A stretch of 64,000 bases of DNA, from contig NZ_JRPA02000003.1 in the NCBI RefSeq assembly GCF_000765675.1, forward strand, positions 1 to 64,000, read 5' to 3'. The stretch is from Helicobacter sp. MIT 05-5294. Its GTDB lineage: Bacteria > Campylobacterota > Campylobacteria > Campylobacterales > Helicobacteraceae. Below the pieces are notes generated by a model, which worked only from the letters and a program-made list of their open reading frames with translations, was not told the DNA's origin and did no database searches. Below, piece by piece: positions 17,054-25,689 of this stretch (position 1 is its first letter; each line of letters starts with the position of its first letter). The translations under genes were made by a program, and so were the position numbers.

Positions 17054-17413
17054 ATGCTTGAAGTTGGGGTGGATATTGTCAAAATTTCGCGGATAGAATC
17101 CTTAGTGGCAAGATTTGGAGAAAAAGGAATCGCCAAGTTTTTAAACGATGATGAGATGAAAATCGCCAAAACCCCCCAAAGACTTGCGGGATTTTGGGCT
17201 GCAAAAGAAGCTTGTGCGAAAGCACTAAAATGCGGAATCGGAAAGGAATTGCGATTTTGTGATATGTGGATTTCTAAAGACAAAAAAGGTGCACCAGAGA
17301 TTCATCTAAGCGCGGAAAAATGGGAATATTTCAACCTCCATTCTCTAAGCCTTTCTATTTCGCACGATGGCGGATTCGCGATTGCTGTCGTGGCAGCAAG
17401 TCTGAAAAATTAA
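17054..17413 (+). CDS. Holo-[acyl-carrier-protein] synthase AcpS
   Basis: Transfers the 4'-phosphopantetheine arm from CoA to acyl carrier protein. The 119-residue protein has GVDIVKISRIE at the N-terminus (metal-binding Asp), FWAAKEACAKAL with the catalytic Glu-Lys, and SLSISHDGGFAIAVV at the end. Co-transcribed with fliL. Confidence 0.95.
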   Translation: MLEVGVDIVKISRIESLVARFGEKGIAKFLNDDEMKIAKTPQRLAGFWAAKEACAKALKCGIGKELRFCDMWISKDKKGAPEIHLSAEKWEYFNLHSLSLSISHDGGFAIAVVAASLKN

Positions 17414-17418
17414 TAAAA

Positions 17419-17443
17419 CTTATTAAAATATAATTTTAATAAG
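17419..17443. promoter_or_regulatory. AT-only palindrome upstream of maf
   Basis: CTTATTAAAAT and its perfect 11-bp complement are separated by ATA. It lies just after acpS and directly before a TATAAT at 17446-17451, the likely maf promoter. It may be a regulator operator or a weak terminator; the lack of GC pairs argues for an operator. Confidence 0.5.
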
Positions 17444-17484
17444 ACTATAATTACAGGTTTATCTTTGGAATCTTAAGGAATGAA

Positions 17485-18039
17485 ATGTTGCGTTTGTGTT
17501 CTACCTCCCAATCGCGTAAGCAAATTTTAGAGCAACACAAAATCCCTTTTATCCAATGTGATAACGGGTTTGACGAAGAGCAATTACCTCTATGCGAACC
17601 TAGAAATTTTGTTTATCAAGCGACACTCGGCAAACACAAAAGCGCGTTAAAGCAATATGGGTTAGAGTTGCCACTTTTGGTTGTAGATAGTGTGATAGAT
17701 TGCGGGGAAGTTTTGCAACGCAAAGCAAAAAACGAAGAGCAAGCACGCGCATTTTTGGAATCCCAAAGCGGAAAGACGCTTAAGATTCTTACTTGTGCGA
17801 TTCTGCATTGTGAAAAGTTTTTTTATATGGATTTAAGCCAAACTTGCTTTGAGTTTCTGCCTTTTACCCAAAAGGATTTGGAATCCTATCTCCAAAGCGG
17901 TTTATGGGCGAACAAGGCAGGTGCGGTAATGGTGGAGGGATTCCACCAAAACTACATTAAGCGTCAAATTGGCACGACTTCTAACGCAATGGGATTACAT
18001 ATAGAATCCTTTTTGCCATTCTTAAGGATTGCAAAATGA
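17485..18039 (+). CDS. Maf-family nucleotide pyrophosphatase
   Basis: Maf/HAM1-fold nucleotide pyrophosphatase, acting on modified or canonical NTPs and linked to septum formation. The N-terminal LCSTSQSRKQILEQHKIPF corresponds to the family phosphate loop S-x-S-x-R. LLVVDSVIDCGE replaces the common ADT-V motif, so catalysis may differ. NKAGAVMVEGFHQNYIKRQIGT matches the Maf C-terminal block. Length 184 is normal. It overlaps ccoS by 4 bp. Confidence 0.85.
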   Translation: MLRLCSTSQSRKQILEQHKIPFIQCDNGFDEEQLPLCEPRNFVYQATLGKHKSALKQYGLELPLLVVDSVIDCGEVLQRKAKNEEQARAFLESQSGKTLKILTCAILHCEKFFYMDLSQTCFEFLPFTQKDLESYLQSGLWANKAGAVMVEGFHQNYIKRQIGTTSNAMGLHIESFLPFLRIAK

Positions 18040-18236
18040 ATACAACAATGGTCGCGGTAATGCTTGCAACCTCTATTGTAATTGGACTTATTGGTTTGAT
18101 TGCATTTTTGTGGGGTTTGAAAAGTGGGCAGTTTGATGATGAGAAGAAGATGATGCAAGGAGTTTTGTTTGATAGCGAAGAAGACTTGCGACTTGCAGCA
18201 AAAGAGACAAAAAACAATACAAAGGATAACCAATGA
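18036..18236 (+). CDS. cbb3 oxidase assembly protein CcoS
   Basis: Small membrane protein needed for cofactor insertion into the cbb3-type cytochrome oxidase. The 66-residue protein has one N-terminal membrane span (residues 4-30, IVIGLIGLIAFLWGLKSGQFDD). The family-typical GLKSGQFDDEKK and a short charged tail follow. Overlaps of 4 bp with both neighbours make a coupled maf-ccoS-fqrB run. The ccoNOQP genes are not in this window. Confidence 0.88.
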   Translation: MNTTMVAVMLATSIVIGLIGLIAFLWGLKSGQFDDEKKMMQGVLFDSEEDLRLAAKETKNNTKDNQ

Positions 18237-19189
18237 AAGAAATTTATGATATTGCTATTGTCGGCGGAGGACCCGGCGGAATCGCATCAGCGGTAGAATC
18301 TTTGATTCTAGGGATTAAAGATGTGATTTTGTTTGAAAAAGGAGAGGGACATTCCACTACAATCCGAAAGTTTTATAAAGATAAAAAACGCGTAGATAAA
18401 GATTACAAAGGGCAAAAAGTAGAGCTTAATGGCAATATTTATTTTTGCGATGGGACAAAAGAAAGCACACTAGATTTGTTTGATAAGATTATTCAAGAAA
18501 ATGGTTTTGAAGTGCAATTCCAAACCGAAGTGGAATCCATTGAAAAACAAGGGGATTTTTTTGTCGTGCATACTGCAAAAAATACAGATTTCAAAGCTAG
18601 ATTTATCGTGATTTCTATCGGCAAAATGGGGCAACCCAATAAGCCAAGCTATGCGATTCCAAGCAGTGTTAAAGGATTGGTGAATTTTAACGCTAATAGT
18701 TGCGTAGATGGCGAAAATATCTTGGTTGTTGGCGGGGGAAATTCCGCAGTAGAATATGCTTGTGTCTTAAGTGAGACAAATCCTGTAACTCTGAATTATC
18801 GCCGAAAAGAATTTACAAGAATCAACGAAGCTAACCACGAAAATTTGGAATCTTGCTTTAAAAATGGAAAAATCCAACCAAAGCTTGGCATTGACATTGA
18901 AAGCCTAGAAGATGAAGGTGGCAAAGTCAAGGTGAATTTCACCGATGGCACGAGTATGGTTTATGATAGAGTAATTTACGCAATCGGCGGAATGGCACCG
19001 GTGGATTTTTTACGCAAATGCGGAGTGGCATTAGACGCCGATGGTGTTCCATTAATTGACGCGAAACATCAAAGCTCCGTAGATGGCGTTTATATTGCGG
19101 GAGATATTTTGTATAAAAATGGTGGTTCTATCGCTGCTGCGCTTAATCATGGATTTGACATCGTGCAAGAAATCAAAAAAAGGCTTTAA
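18233..19189 (+). CDS. FqrB-like FAD-dependent flavodoxin/NADP reductase
   Basis: Two-dinucleotide-fold flavoprotein related to H. pylori HP1164 (FqrB), which exchanges electrons between flavodoxin and NADP or quinones and works with pyruvate oxidoreductase. The FAD-binding GGGPGGIASA is at residues 11-20, the NAD(P)-binding VVGGGNSAVEYA near 163, and DGVYIAGDILYKNGGSIAAALNHG near the C-terminus. There is no CxxC pair between the domains, which excludes a classical thioredoxin reductase. The por operon is 3.2 kb downstream on the same strand. Confidence 0.85.
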   Translation: MKEIYDIAIVGGGPGGIASAVESLILGIKDVILFEKGEGHSTTIRKFYKDKKRVDKDYKGQKVELNGNIYFCDGTKESTLDLFDKIIQENGFEVQFQTEVESIEKQGDFFVVHTAKNTDFKARFIVISIGKMGQPNKPSYAIPSSVKGLVNFNANSCVDGENILVVGGGNSAVEYACVLSETNPVTLNYRRKEFTRINEANHENLESCFKNGKIQPKLGIDIESLEDEGGKVKVNFTDGTSMVYDRVIYAIGGMAPVDFLRKCGVALDADGVPLIDAKHQSSVDGVYIAGDILYKNGGSIAAALNHGFDIVQEIKKRL

Positions 19190-19270
19190 ATTAGGAAGTT
19201 TAAACTTTCTATTATCTAGTTTGAGATAGAATCCAAAGTTTATTTTATTAGCAATTTTTAAGGATAGAGA

Positions 19271-19459
19271 ATGGCAAGAAAATGTTTTTTCACAGGTAAA
19301 GGTCCAATGGTTGGCAACAATGTAAGTCATGCAAACAACAAAACACGAAGAAGATCTTTGCCAAACCTAAGAACCGTTAGAATTAAGCTAGAAGATGGCA
19401 GAACAATGAAAGTTAGAATCGCAGCTTCTACATTGCGCACAATGAAAAAGCACTCTTAA
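19271..19459 (+). CDS. 50S ribosomal protein L28 (RpmB)
   Basis: 62-residue ribosomal protein, [26 protein letters not shown] pattern split over the N-terminal half, with the L28 C-terminal [11 protein letters not shown]. It has the Cys near the start but no second zinc CxxC. The K+ channel gene follows at 21 bp, as in H. pylori. Confidence 0.97.
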   Translation: MARKCFFTGKGPMVGNNVSHANNKTRRRSLPNLRTVRIKLEDGRTMKVRIAASTLRTMKKHS

Positions 19460-19480
19460 TCCTTAATTTAGGATTGGGCT

Positions 19481-20611
19481 GTGGCTTTTGATAGGCTCAA
19501 AAAATTTCTCCATTGGGAAGGTGCTCAAAAGCCGGATATTGATATGTCTGGTTTGCTTTACGAGCAGTTAAAGCCTTTCCGCGCGTCTTTTCTATTAATC
19601 TTTGCGGGATTAATCCTTAGCACACTTGGCTATCTAGTTGTTACCGATTATAGCCTTATTGACGCATTTTTTCAGGCTTCCTATACTTTCACCACAACAG
19701 GCTTTGGTGCATTAAAAGAAAACGAGTTTGATGGCTTATCTATCTTTTATACCGCATTTGTAATGTTGGCGGGTTCGCTAGTCTTAAGCTTCTGTGTTGT
19801 TAGCGTAATTGATATACTTAGTCGTGGAAAACTCATTCCAATCATCAAGGAGCAAAATATGATTTATAAAATTGCGCGTTTGAAAAATCATTTCATCATT
19901 TGCTATCATAACGAATATGCGATTCAACTCTCACAACAATTTCGTGAAGCGCATATCCCTTTTGTCGTGGTGGATCGCAACGATTCTTTGGAAGATATTG
20001 CCCAAAAATATCATTATCCATTTTTCATTAACGAAGACCCTCATACGGAAATTGCAATGCTAAAATGCCACCTTTCTAGTGCGCGGGGCGTAATTACACT
20101 TTCTAATAACATTGCAGATAATATTGCGCAAATCGCTTCGGTTAGGCTTTACGAGCGAGAGCTTGGAAGAAAACCCTATTTCATCATTGGAAATGCCGAA
20201 AACAACGAGGACGAGGAAAAACTAAAAAAACTTGGTGCAGATTGTGCAGTTTCTCCCTCTAAGCTATTTGCGCAACGCGTGAATGCTATGGCAACGCGCC
20301 CGGATATGGAGAATCTATTAGAAAGATTCGCTTACCAAAAAGATACACCGCTTGATTTGGAAGAAATCGTCGTCCCGCGCTATTCTTGGCTTGTGCTAAA
20401 AAAATTAAAAGAAGCGCATGTGCGCGAAATCACACAAACTTCTATTGTCGGAATCACGCAAAAAGACGGGAAATTCATTTCTATGCCTAATGGCGACACG
20501 CTTGTAACAAGTGAGTGCAAACTCCTTGTGATTGGCACTTCGCATGGTGTGCGCCTCACCAAACAACTCATATCCAAAAAAGACAAACCAGAGGAGTTAA
20601 AATATGTTTAG
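19481..20611 (+). CDS. K+ channel with RCK domains (HpKchA type)
   Basis: Two-TM potassium channel with cytoplasmic RCK/TrkA-N gating domains. TM1 is near residues 36-55. The pore helix and filter TTTGFG lie at 71-76, the unusual Helicobacter version of TVGYG. TM2 is near 88-112. The RCK domain starts about 127 (KNHFIICYHNEYAIQLSQ) and ends with a TrkA-C-like part. The start codon is GTG. An internal Met at about residue 122 (NMIYKIARLKNH) sits where MthK makes its free gating-ring subunit. It overlaps argJ by 8 bp. Confidence 0.9.
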   Translation: MAFDRLKKFLHWEGAQKPDIDMSGLLYEQLKPFRASFLLIFAGLILSTLGYLVVTDYSLIDAFFQASYTFTTTGFGALKENEFDGLSIFYTAFVMLAGSLVLSFCVVSVIDILSRGKLIPIIKEQNMIYKIARLKNHFIICYHNEYAIQLSQQFREAHIPFVVVDRNDSLEDIAQKYHYPFFINEDPHTEIAMLKCHLSSARGVITLSNNIADNIAQIASVRLYERELGRKPYFIIGNAENNEDEEKLKKLGADCAVSPSKLFAQRVNAMATRPDMENLLERFAYQKDTPLDLEEIVVPRYSWLVLKKLKEAHVREITQTSIVGITQKDGKFISMPNGDTLVTSECKLLVIGTSHGVRLTKQLISKKDKPEELKYV

Positions 20612-21794
20612 TTTTTTTCCAATACAAGGCGGAATCGCAGCGGCAGAGGGATTTTATTGTGATGGCGTAAGTGCCGGGCTAAAGGGCAATGGGAAACCAG
20701 ATGTAGCTTTCATATATGTAGATTCTTTGTGCGAAGTAGAGGCAATCTTTACACAAAATAAATTTTGTGCTGCTCCGATTCTGCATTATTGGGAATACGA
20801 TGAAAATTTCAAAACAAATTTCGTGTTGGTAAATTCCAAAAATGCAAATGCGCTCACAGGCGAAGAAGGCGTAGAAAATGTTAAAAAAGTTCTAGGAGAG
20901 ATTCAAAATCAATTTCCAAAGATTCAAAATCCAATAATGAGTTCTACCGGAGTGATTGGTGTGCAGTTACCAACAGACAAAATCATAGAATCTTTTAAGA
21001 AGTTTGATTTAAAGAAAAAAGAAGATTTATGCGCAGCAGAGGCGATTATGACGACAGACCGCTTTAGCAAAACCATTGCTTTTGAAGTCGTGCTAGAAGA
21101 CAAAACAAGTTTTAAAATCGGCGCAATGTGCAAAGGTGCAGGAATGATTAACCCCTCTTTGGCTACCATGCTGTGCTTTATCACTACTGATGCGCAGATT
21201 CCAAAATCTGATATGAAAGAGCTTTTACAAACCGCGTCAGAGACGACTTTCAATGCAATTAGCGTAGATGGAGATACTTCTACAAATGATACGATTTTAC
21301 TCTTAAGCAATGGTAAAAGTGGTGCGTATGATAAGGAAGCCTTTGGATTCGTCCTAGAAAAATTAATGCACAAACTTGCAACCGATATTGCGCGTGATGG
21401 CGAGGGCGCGACCAAGCTTGTTGCTTTTGAAGTGAGAGGTGCGCAAAATGCTAAAGAAGCTAAAAAAGCAGCCAAGGCATTAAGTCAATCTTTATTGGTA
21501 AAAACCGCATTATTTGGTTGCGACCCAAATTGGGGAAGAATCGCATCAACAATTGGGGCAAGTGGGATTCTTTGCGATCCTAAAACCTTAGAAATTTATT
21601 TTGATGAAGTTTGTGTTTATAAGCAAGGAGTGATTTATTTTGACAGCCAAAACGAACAAAAAGCTGCAGAAGTTTTAAAACAAGATTCCTTTAGAATCAT
21701 TTGCGAAATTGGCAAAGGAACGGAATCCTTTATCGCTTATGGTTGTGATTTGGGGCATGAATATGTCAAAATCAATGCAGATTATCGCTCCTAA
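20604..21794 (+). CDS. Ornithine acetyltransferase ArgJ
   Basis: Transfers acetyl from N-acetylornithine to glutamate in arginine synthesis, often also with acetyl-CoA. It is a self-cleaving Ntn hydrolase. KGAGMINPSLATMLCF places the nucleophile Thr at residue 188 and the cleavage site between A187 and T188. Also visible are SSTGVIGVQLP (oxyanion hole), SVDGDTSTNDT and FGCDPNWGRIASTIG. Length is normal at 396. A short ArgA-like acetyltransferase occurs at 62934-63467. Confidence 0.95.
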   Translation: MFSFFPIQGGIAAAEGFYCDGVSAGLKGNGKPDVAFIYVDSLCEVEAIFTQNKFCAAPILHYWEYDENFKTNFVLVNSKNANALTGEEGVENVKKVLGEIQNQFPKIQNPIMSSTGVIGVQLPTDKIIESFKKFDLKKKEDLCAAEAIMTTDRFSKTIAFEVVLEDKTSFKIGAMCKGAGMINPSLATMLCFITTDAQIPKSDMKELLQTASETTFNAISVDGDTSTNDTILLLSNGKSGAYDKEAFGFVLEKLMHKLATDIARDGEGATKLVAFEVRGAQNAKEAKKAAKALSQSLLVKTALFGCDPNWGRIASTIGASGILCDPKTLEIYFDEVCVYKQGVIYFDSQNEQKAAEVLKQDSFRIICEIGKGTESFIAYGCDLGHEYVKINADYRS

Positions 21795-21846
21795 AAAGAA
21801 TCGTTAAAAATTTTCAAAAGTGGCAAGTTATTAAGGCAACTTTGTC

Positions 21847-21852
21847 TATAAT
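21847..21852 (+). promoter_or_regulatory. Probable -10 box of the DUF465 gene
   Basis: TATAAT 32 bp before the ATG at 21884, after a TTGTC-containing stretch, with AAGGAGAG before the start. Confidence 0.45.
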
Positions 21853-21883
21853 TAAATATTAATTTACCTTTTAAGGAGAGCCA

Positions 21884-22111
21884 ATGTTACACGAATACCG
21901 AGATGAAATCAGTGTTTTGAAACAAGAAAATGCACATTTTGCTAAAATCTTTGACGAGCATAATGAGCTAGACCAAAAGATTCAAGATATTTCAGAGGGC
22001 AGAGAACACGCGACAAGTATGGAGTTAGCAGAATTAAAACGAAGAAAACTAGAGCTAAAAGATGAAGCCTATGCAATGGTGATGGAATACATTAAAGAAA
22101 ACAAAAAATAA
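21884..22111 (+). CDS. YdcH/DUF465-family small protein
   Basis: 75-residue highly charged helical protein, MLHEYRDEISVLKQENAHF followed by FDEHNELDQKI and ELAELKRRKLELKDEAYAM. This is the DUF465 pattern of two antiparallel helices. Function is unknown in the family. It has its own promoter and a hairpin behind it, so it is probably monocistronic. Confidence 0.8.
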   Translation: MLHEYRDEISVLKQENAHFAKIFDEHNELDQKIQDISEGREHATSMELAELKRRKLELKDEAYAMVMEYIKENKK

Positions 22112-22116
22112 TCCAA

Positions 22117-22136
22117 TAAGCCCGTTAATGGGCTTA
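22117..22136. terminator. Hairpin after the DUF465 gene
   Basis: TAAGCCC and its perfect complement around loop GTTAAT, six bases after the stop. The following sequence is only moderately T-rich, so termination strength is uncertain. Confidence 0.6.
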
Positions 22137-22359
22137 GGATTCTTAAACCGCCAAGATTCTAAACTCTCTTAATTCTCCACAATATTCTAACACAAGATAA
22201 CTTTCAACACAACCTTACGATAAGGATTCTCACTCTAAAATGAGTTGTTTTTACACATTGTATAGATTTTTGCGATTCTATGACGACAAAAGGCGATTTT
22301 TTAAGTGCGGTTTTTTTACAATTAAGCTGTAACTTTAAAATTAAAATTTAGGAGGCATT

Positions 22360-22920
22360 ATGCTTGAAATTAGATGGCATAGCCGTGCAGGACAAGGCGC
22401 AGTAACCGGAGCAAAAGGTTTAGCAGATGTGATTGCAGGGACAGGCAAAGAAGTGCAGGCTTTTGCATTTTATGGTTCAGCAAAAAGAGGTGCGGCAATG
22501 ACGGCTTATAACCGCATTGATGAAAGCCCGATTCTTAATCACGAAAAATTTATGAATCCAGATTATATCTTGGTGATTGACCCGGGTTTAGTGTATATTA
22601 CAGATATTTGTGAAAACGAAAAAGATTCTACAAAATACATTATCACAACGCATTTAAGCAAGGAAGAATTTTTAGAATCCAAACCAGAACTTAAAGGCAA
22701 AGAAGTTTATACTTTAGATTGTATCGGATTATCACTAGAAGCTTTTGGCAAGTCCATTCCTAACGCGCCAATGCTTGGAGCATTTTTAAAGATTTCTGGC
22801 GCACTTGAGTTAGACTTTTTCTTGGAATCTTTCAAGAAAGTATTAGGAAAAAAACTTCCACAAAAAATTATTGATGCGAATATGGAAGTCATCAGAAAAG
22901 CATATAATGAAGTAAAATAG
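22360..22920 (+). CDS. Pyruvate:flavodoxin oxidoreductase gamma subunit PorC
   Basis: Gamma subunit of the four-subunit pyruvate oxidoreductase that makes acetyl-CoA and reduces flavodoxin or ferredoxin. It starts MLEIRWHSRAGQGAVTGAKGLAD, the family's catalytic-domain III signature, and is 186 residues long. Preceded by TAGGAGG. First gene of porC-D-A-B, the order known from H. pylori HP1108-HP1111. Confidence 0.95.
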   Translation: MLEIRWHSRAGQGAVTGAKGLADVIAGTGKEVQAFAFYGSAKRGAAMTAYNRIDESPILNHEKFMNPDYILVIDPGLVYITDICENEKDSTKYIITTHLSKEEFLESKPELKGKEVYTLDCIGLSLEAFGKSIPNAPMLGAFLKISGALELDFFLESFKKVLGKKLPQKIIDANMEVIRKAYNEVK

Positions 22921-22928
22921 GAGTAAAA

Positions 22929-23327
22929 ATGGATTATAAAGGCTGGAATGAATTTGAAGCAGGTTCAGTATTGTTCCCATTTGATAAAAGTGGAAATGAA
23001 ATGGTGGAAAAACACGCGGATTCTAGGAATTATCGTCAAGATAGCTCTTACAAGGCAAGTGTAGCGCACTGGCGTGTAGAAAAACCCGTGCATAATGTAG
23101 AACATTGCATTAATTGCTACTTCTGTTGGGTTTATTGTCCGGATTCTTCAATCTTGGTTCGGGACGAGAAAATGACAGGTGTAGATTATGTGCATTGCAA
23201 AGGCTGTGGTGTGTGCGTAGATGTATGCCCAACGAATCCAAAATCGCTTTTAATGTTTAGCGATTATGAGAGTAACGAAAACGCCCTCGCAAAATGGCCC
23301 CTCAAAGAAGAAAAGAAAAAGGATTAA
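22929..23327 (+). CDS. Pyruvate:flavodoxin oxidoreductase delta subunit PorD
   Basis: Ferredoxin-like subunit carrying two [4Fe-4S] clusters. The ligands are C60, C63, C66 and C70 (CINCYFCWVYCP) and C90, C93, C96 and C100 (CKGCGVCVDVCP). It passes electrons from the TPP site in PorB to the external carrier. Only a few bases separate it from porC and porA. Confidence 0.96.
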   Translation: MDYKGWNEFEAGSVLFPFDKSGNEMVEKHADSRNYRQDSSYKASVAHWRVEKPVHNVEHCINCYFCWVYCPDSSILVRDEKMTGVDYVHCKGCGVCVDVCPTNPKSLLMFSDYESNENALAKWPLKEEKKKD

Positions 23328-23329
23328 TC

Positions 23330-24547
23330 ATGGCAGAAGTTTATGAATTACAAGAAGTCGAAGTTTGGGACGGCAATATGGCAGCAAGCCATGCGATGAG
23401 ACAAGCACAAATTGATGTTGTATCCGCTTATCCAATCACGCCTTCTACGCCCATTGTGCAAAATTACGCATCGTTTTTGTCCAATGGCTATATTGATGGT
23501 GAGTTTGTGATGGTGGAATCCGAACATGCAGCAATGAGTGGCTGTGTGGGTGCGGCAGCCGCAGGAGGGCGCGTAGCGACAGCGACTAGCTCACAAGGAT
23601 TTGCCTTAATGGTTGAAGTGCTTTACCAAGCCTCCGGTATGCGTTTGCCTATCGTCTTAAATGTCGTCAATCGCGCACTTGCAAGTCCATTAAATGTGAA
23701 TGGTGACCATTCAGATATGTATTTGGGGCGTGATGCGGGCTGGATAAACCTCTGCACCTACAATCCACAAGAAGCGTATGATTTTAACCTTATGGCTTTT
23801 AAAATCGCGGAAGATTATGATGTGCGTTTGCCTGTTATGGTGCATCAAGACGGATTTATTTGTTCTCATACTGCCCAAAGTGTGCGCCCTTTAAAAGACA
23901 CAGAAGCATATAAATTCATTGGCGATTATAAACCCAAAAACGCAATGTTAGATTTCGACCGCCCCGCAACTTATGGAGCACAAACAGAAGAAGATTGGCA
24001 TTTTGAACACAAAGCGCAACTGCACAATGCGATTATGAACTCTTCTAAAGTGATTGAAAAGACTTTTGAGGAATTTGCAAAACTCACAGGACGCAAATAT
24101 CATCTTGTAGAAAAATACGATATGGAAGATGCGGAAGTTGCTATTGTCGCACTTGGCACAACGGTGGAATCCGCAAGAATCGCAGCAAAAGAAGCAAGAA
24201 AAAATGGCATTAAAGCGGGAGTTGTCAGCATTCGCTCTCTCCGACCATTCCCTTATTTGGAGTTTTGCAAAGCATTAAGCGGAGTAAAAGCCGTCGCATT
24301 CTTGGATAGAAGTTTGCCAGCAGGTGCTATGGGAATGCTTTATAATGAAGGCGTTGCTGCGCTTTATCATGGCTCTAATAAGCCTGTTGTTAGCAATTAT
24401 ATTTATGGATTGGGCGGAAGAGATTTGACCCAAAAACATTTGCAAGAAATTTTTAAAGAATTGCAAGTTAATGCAAATGCAGGAAAATTAACACACCCAA
24501 CACAACAATTTATTGGACTTAGAGGTCCAAAACTTGGATTCAATTAA
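23330..24547 (+). CDS. Pyruvate:flavodoxin oxidoreductase alpha subunit PorA
   Basis: Alpha subunit with the pyrimidine-binding TPP domain and the transketolase C-terminal domain. YPITPSTPIVQNYA and VESEHAAMSGCVGAAAAGGRVATATSSQG are recognisable near the N-terminus (given here as two motifs). FLDRSLPAGAMG and NYIYGLGGRDLT lie near the C-terminus. The ATG at 23330 is used because the 12 codons before it overlap porD and are not family sequence. Confidence 0.95.
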   Translation: MAEVYELQEVEVWDGNMAASHAMRQAQIDVVSAYPITPSTPIVQNYASFLSNGYIDGEFVMVESEHAAMSGCVGAAAAGGRVATATSSQGFALMVEVLYQASGMRLPIVLNVVNRALASPLNVNGDHSDMYLGRDAGWINLCTYNPQEAYDFNLMAFKIAEDYDVRLPVMVHQDGFICSHTAQSVRPLKDTEAYKFIGDYKPKNAMLDFDRPATYGAQTEEDWHFEHKAQLHNAIMNSSKVIEKTFEEFAKLTGRKYHLVEKYDMEDAEVAIVALGTTVESARIAAKEARKNGIKAGVVSIRSLRPFPYLEFCKALSGVKAVAFLDRSLPAGAMGMLYNEGVAALYHGSNKPVVSNYIYGLGGRDLTQKHLQEIFKELQVNANAGKLTHPTQQFIGLRGPKLGFN

Positions 24548-24557
24548 GGAGCGCAAA

Positions 24558-25502
24558 ATGAGTGAAATTAAAAATTTGAAACAATATTCAAAAGCAAGTG
24601 AGCGATTTGAGGGTGCGCACCTTTTATGTCCGGGTTGTGCGCATGGAATGATTGTGCGCGAAGTGTTAAATGCGACCGATCACCCCTTGCTCATTGCAAC
24701 TTCAACAGGTTGTTTAGAGGTTAGCACTGCGGTTTATCCTTACACTTCTTGGGATACGCCTTGGATTCATATCGGCTTTGAAAATAGCTCCACTGCGATT
24801 GCAGGTGCGGAAGCAATGTATAAAGCCTTAAAACGAAAGAATCGGCTTTATAGTGAAAAAGAACCAAAATTCGTAGCTTTTGGTGGCGATGGTTCTACCT
24901 ATGATATTGGATTCCAATTCATTAGCGGATGTTTTGAGCGCGGACACGACTTCACTTATGTTTGTTTGGACAATGAAGTGTATGCAAACACAGGAGGACA
25001 AAGAAGTGGCTCTACTCCCCTAGGTGCTTCTACGACTACAACTCCAGCAGGTAGAGTGAGCTATGGCAAAAAAGACAGAAAAAAAGACTTGCTCTTCATT
25101 ATGGCTGCACATGGCGCACCTTATGTAGCGCAAGTAGCTCCTAACAAATGGAAAGATATGAGCAAAAAAATCAAAACAGCCATTGAAACAGAAGGTCCGA
25201 CTTTTATCAACGCAATGAGTGCTTGCACCACAGAATGGAGATTCCCTTCCAATCAAACGATTGAAATGAGTGATTTAGCGGTAGATTCGCTTGTATTCCC
25301 TCTTTTTGAAATCATCAATGGAAGAGAACTTAGAATCACTTATCGCCCTAAAAATGTCGTGCCTGTGCGTGATTATCTTGGCGCACAAGCGAGATTCAAA
25401 CACCTCTTCAAGCCAGAAAACGAATACCTTATTGAGCAATGGCAAAAAAATGTTGATGAATATTGGGAGTATTTACAAAGACGCGAAGAAGCTAAAGTTT
25501 AA
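24558..25502 (+). CDS. Pyruvate:flavodoxin oxidoreductase beta subunit PorB
   Basis: Beta subunit binding the TPP diphosphate through magnesium. LLCPGCAHGMIVREVL is the N-terminal block, FGGDGSTYDIG the TPP motif, and CLDNEVYANTGGQRSGSTP its companion. Cysteines near the N-terminus may hold the proximal cluster. The ATG at 24558 follows AAGGAGCGCAAA; the in-frame extension to 24513 lies inside porA. Last gene of the por operon, ahead of a terminator. Confidence 0.95.
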   Translation: MSEIKNLKQYSKASERFEGAHLLCPGCAHGMIVREVLNATDHPLLIATSTGCLEVSTAVYPYTSWDTPWIHIGFENSSTAIAGAEAMYKALKRKNRLYSEKEPKFVAFGGDGSTYDIGFQFISGCFERGHDFTYVCLDNEVYANTGGQRSGSTPLGASTTTTPAGRVSYGKKDRKKDLLFIMAAHGAPYVAQVAPNKWKDMSKKIKTAIETEGPTFINAMSACTTEWRFPSNQTIEMSDLAVDSLVFPLFEIINGRELRITYRPKNVVPVRDYLGAQARFKHLFKPENEYLIEQWQKNVDEYWEYLQRREEAKV

Positions 25503-25508
25503 AACAAA

Positions 25509-25539
25509 ATGCAAAAGTGCGAGATTCTCGCCTTTGCAT
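25509..25539 (+). terminator. Terminator of the por operon
   Basis: ATGCAAAAG and CTTTGCAT arms enclose an inner GCGA/TCGC stem, followed by a T-rich stretch (CTTTATTTTTCTTT). The rest of the gap to hemH (to 25689) holds nothing I can name. Confidence 0.75.
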
Positions 25540-25689
25540 ACTACTCTTTATTTTTCTTTAATTCCTTTTTACTATAAACCAAACCAGCGCACAACAAAGT
25601 AATTTTATAAGCCCTATTTCCGCAATATTTTTGTTTAAAGCCAAAGTTTTAAGGATTCTATTGTAAAACCTCTAGCCTAAAGTCAATTC

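Noticed and set aside
18233-19189. Thioredoxin reductase
   Set aside because: The fold is right, but the CxxC redox pair is missing; an FqrB-type reductase fits better.
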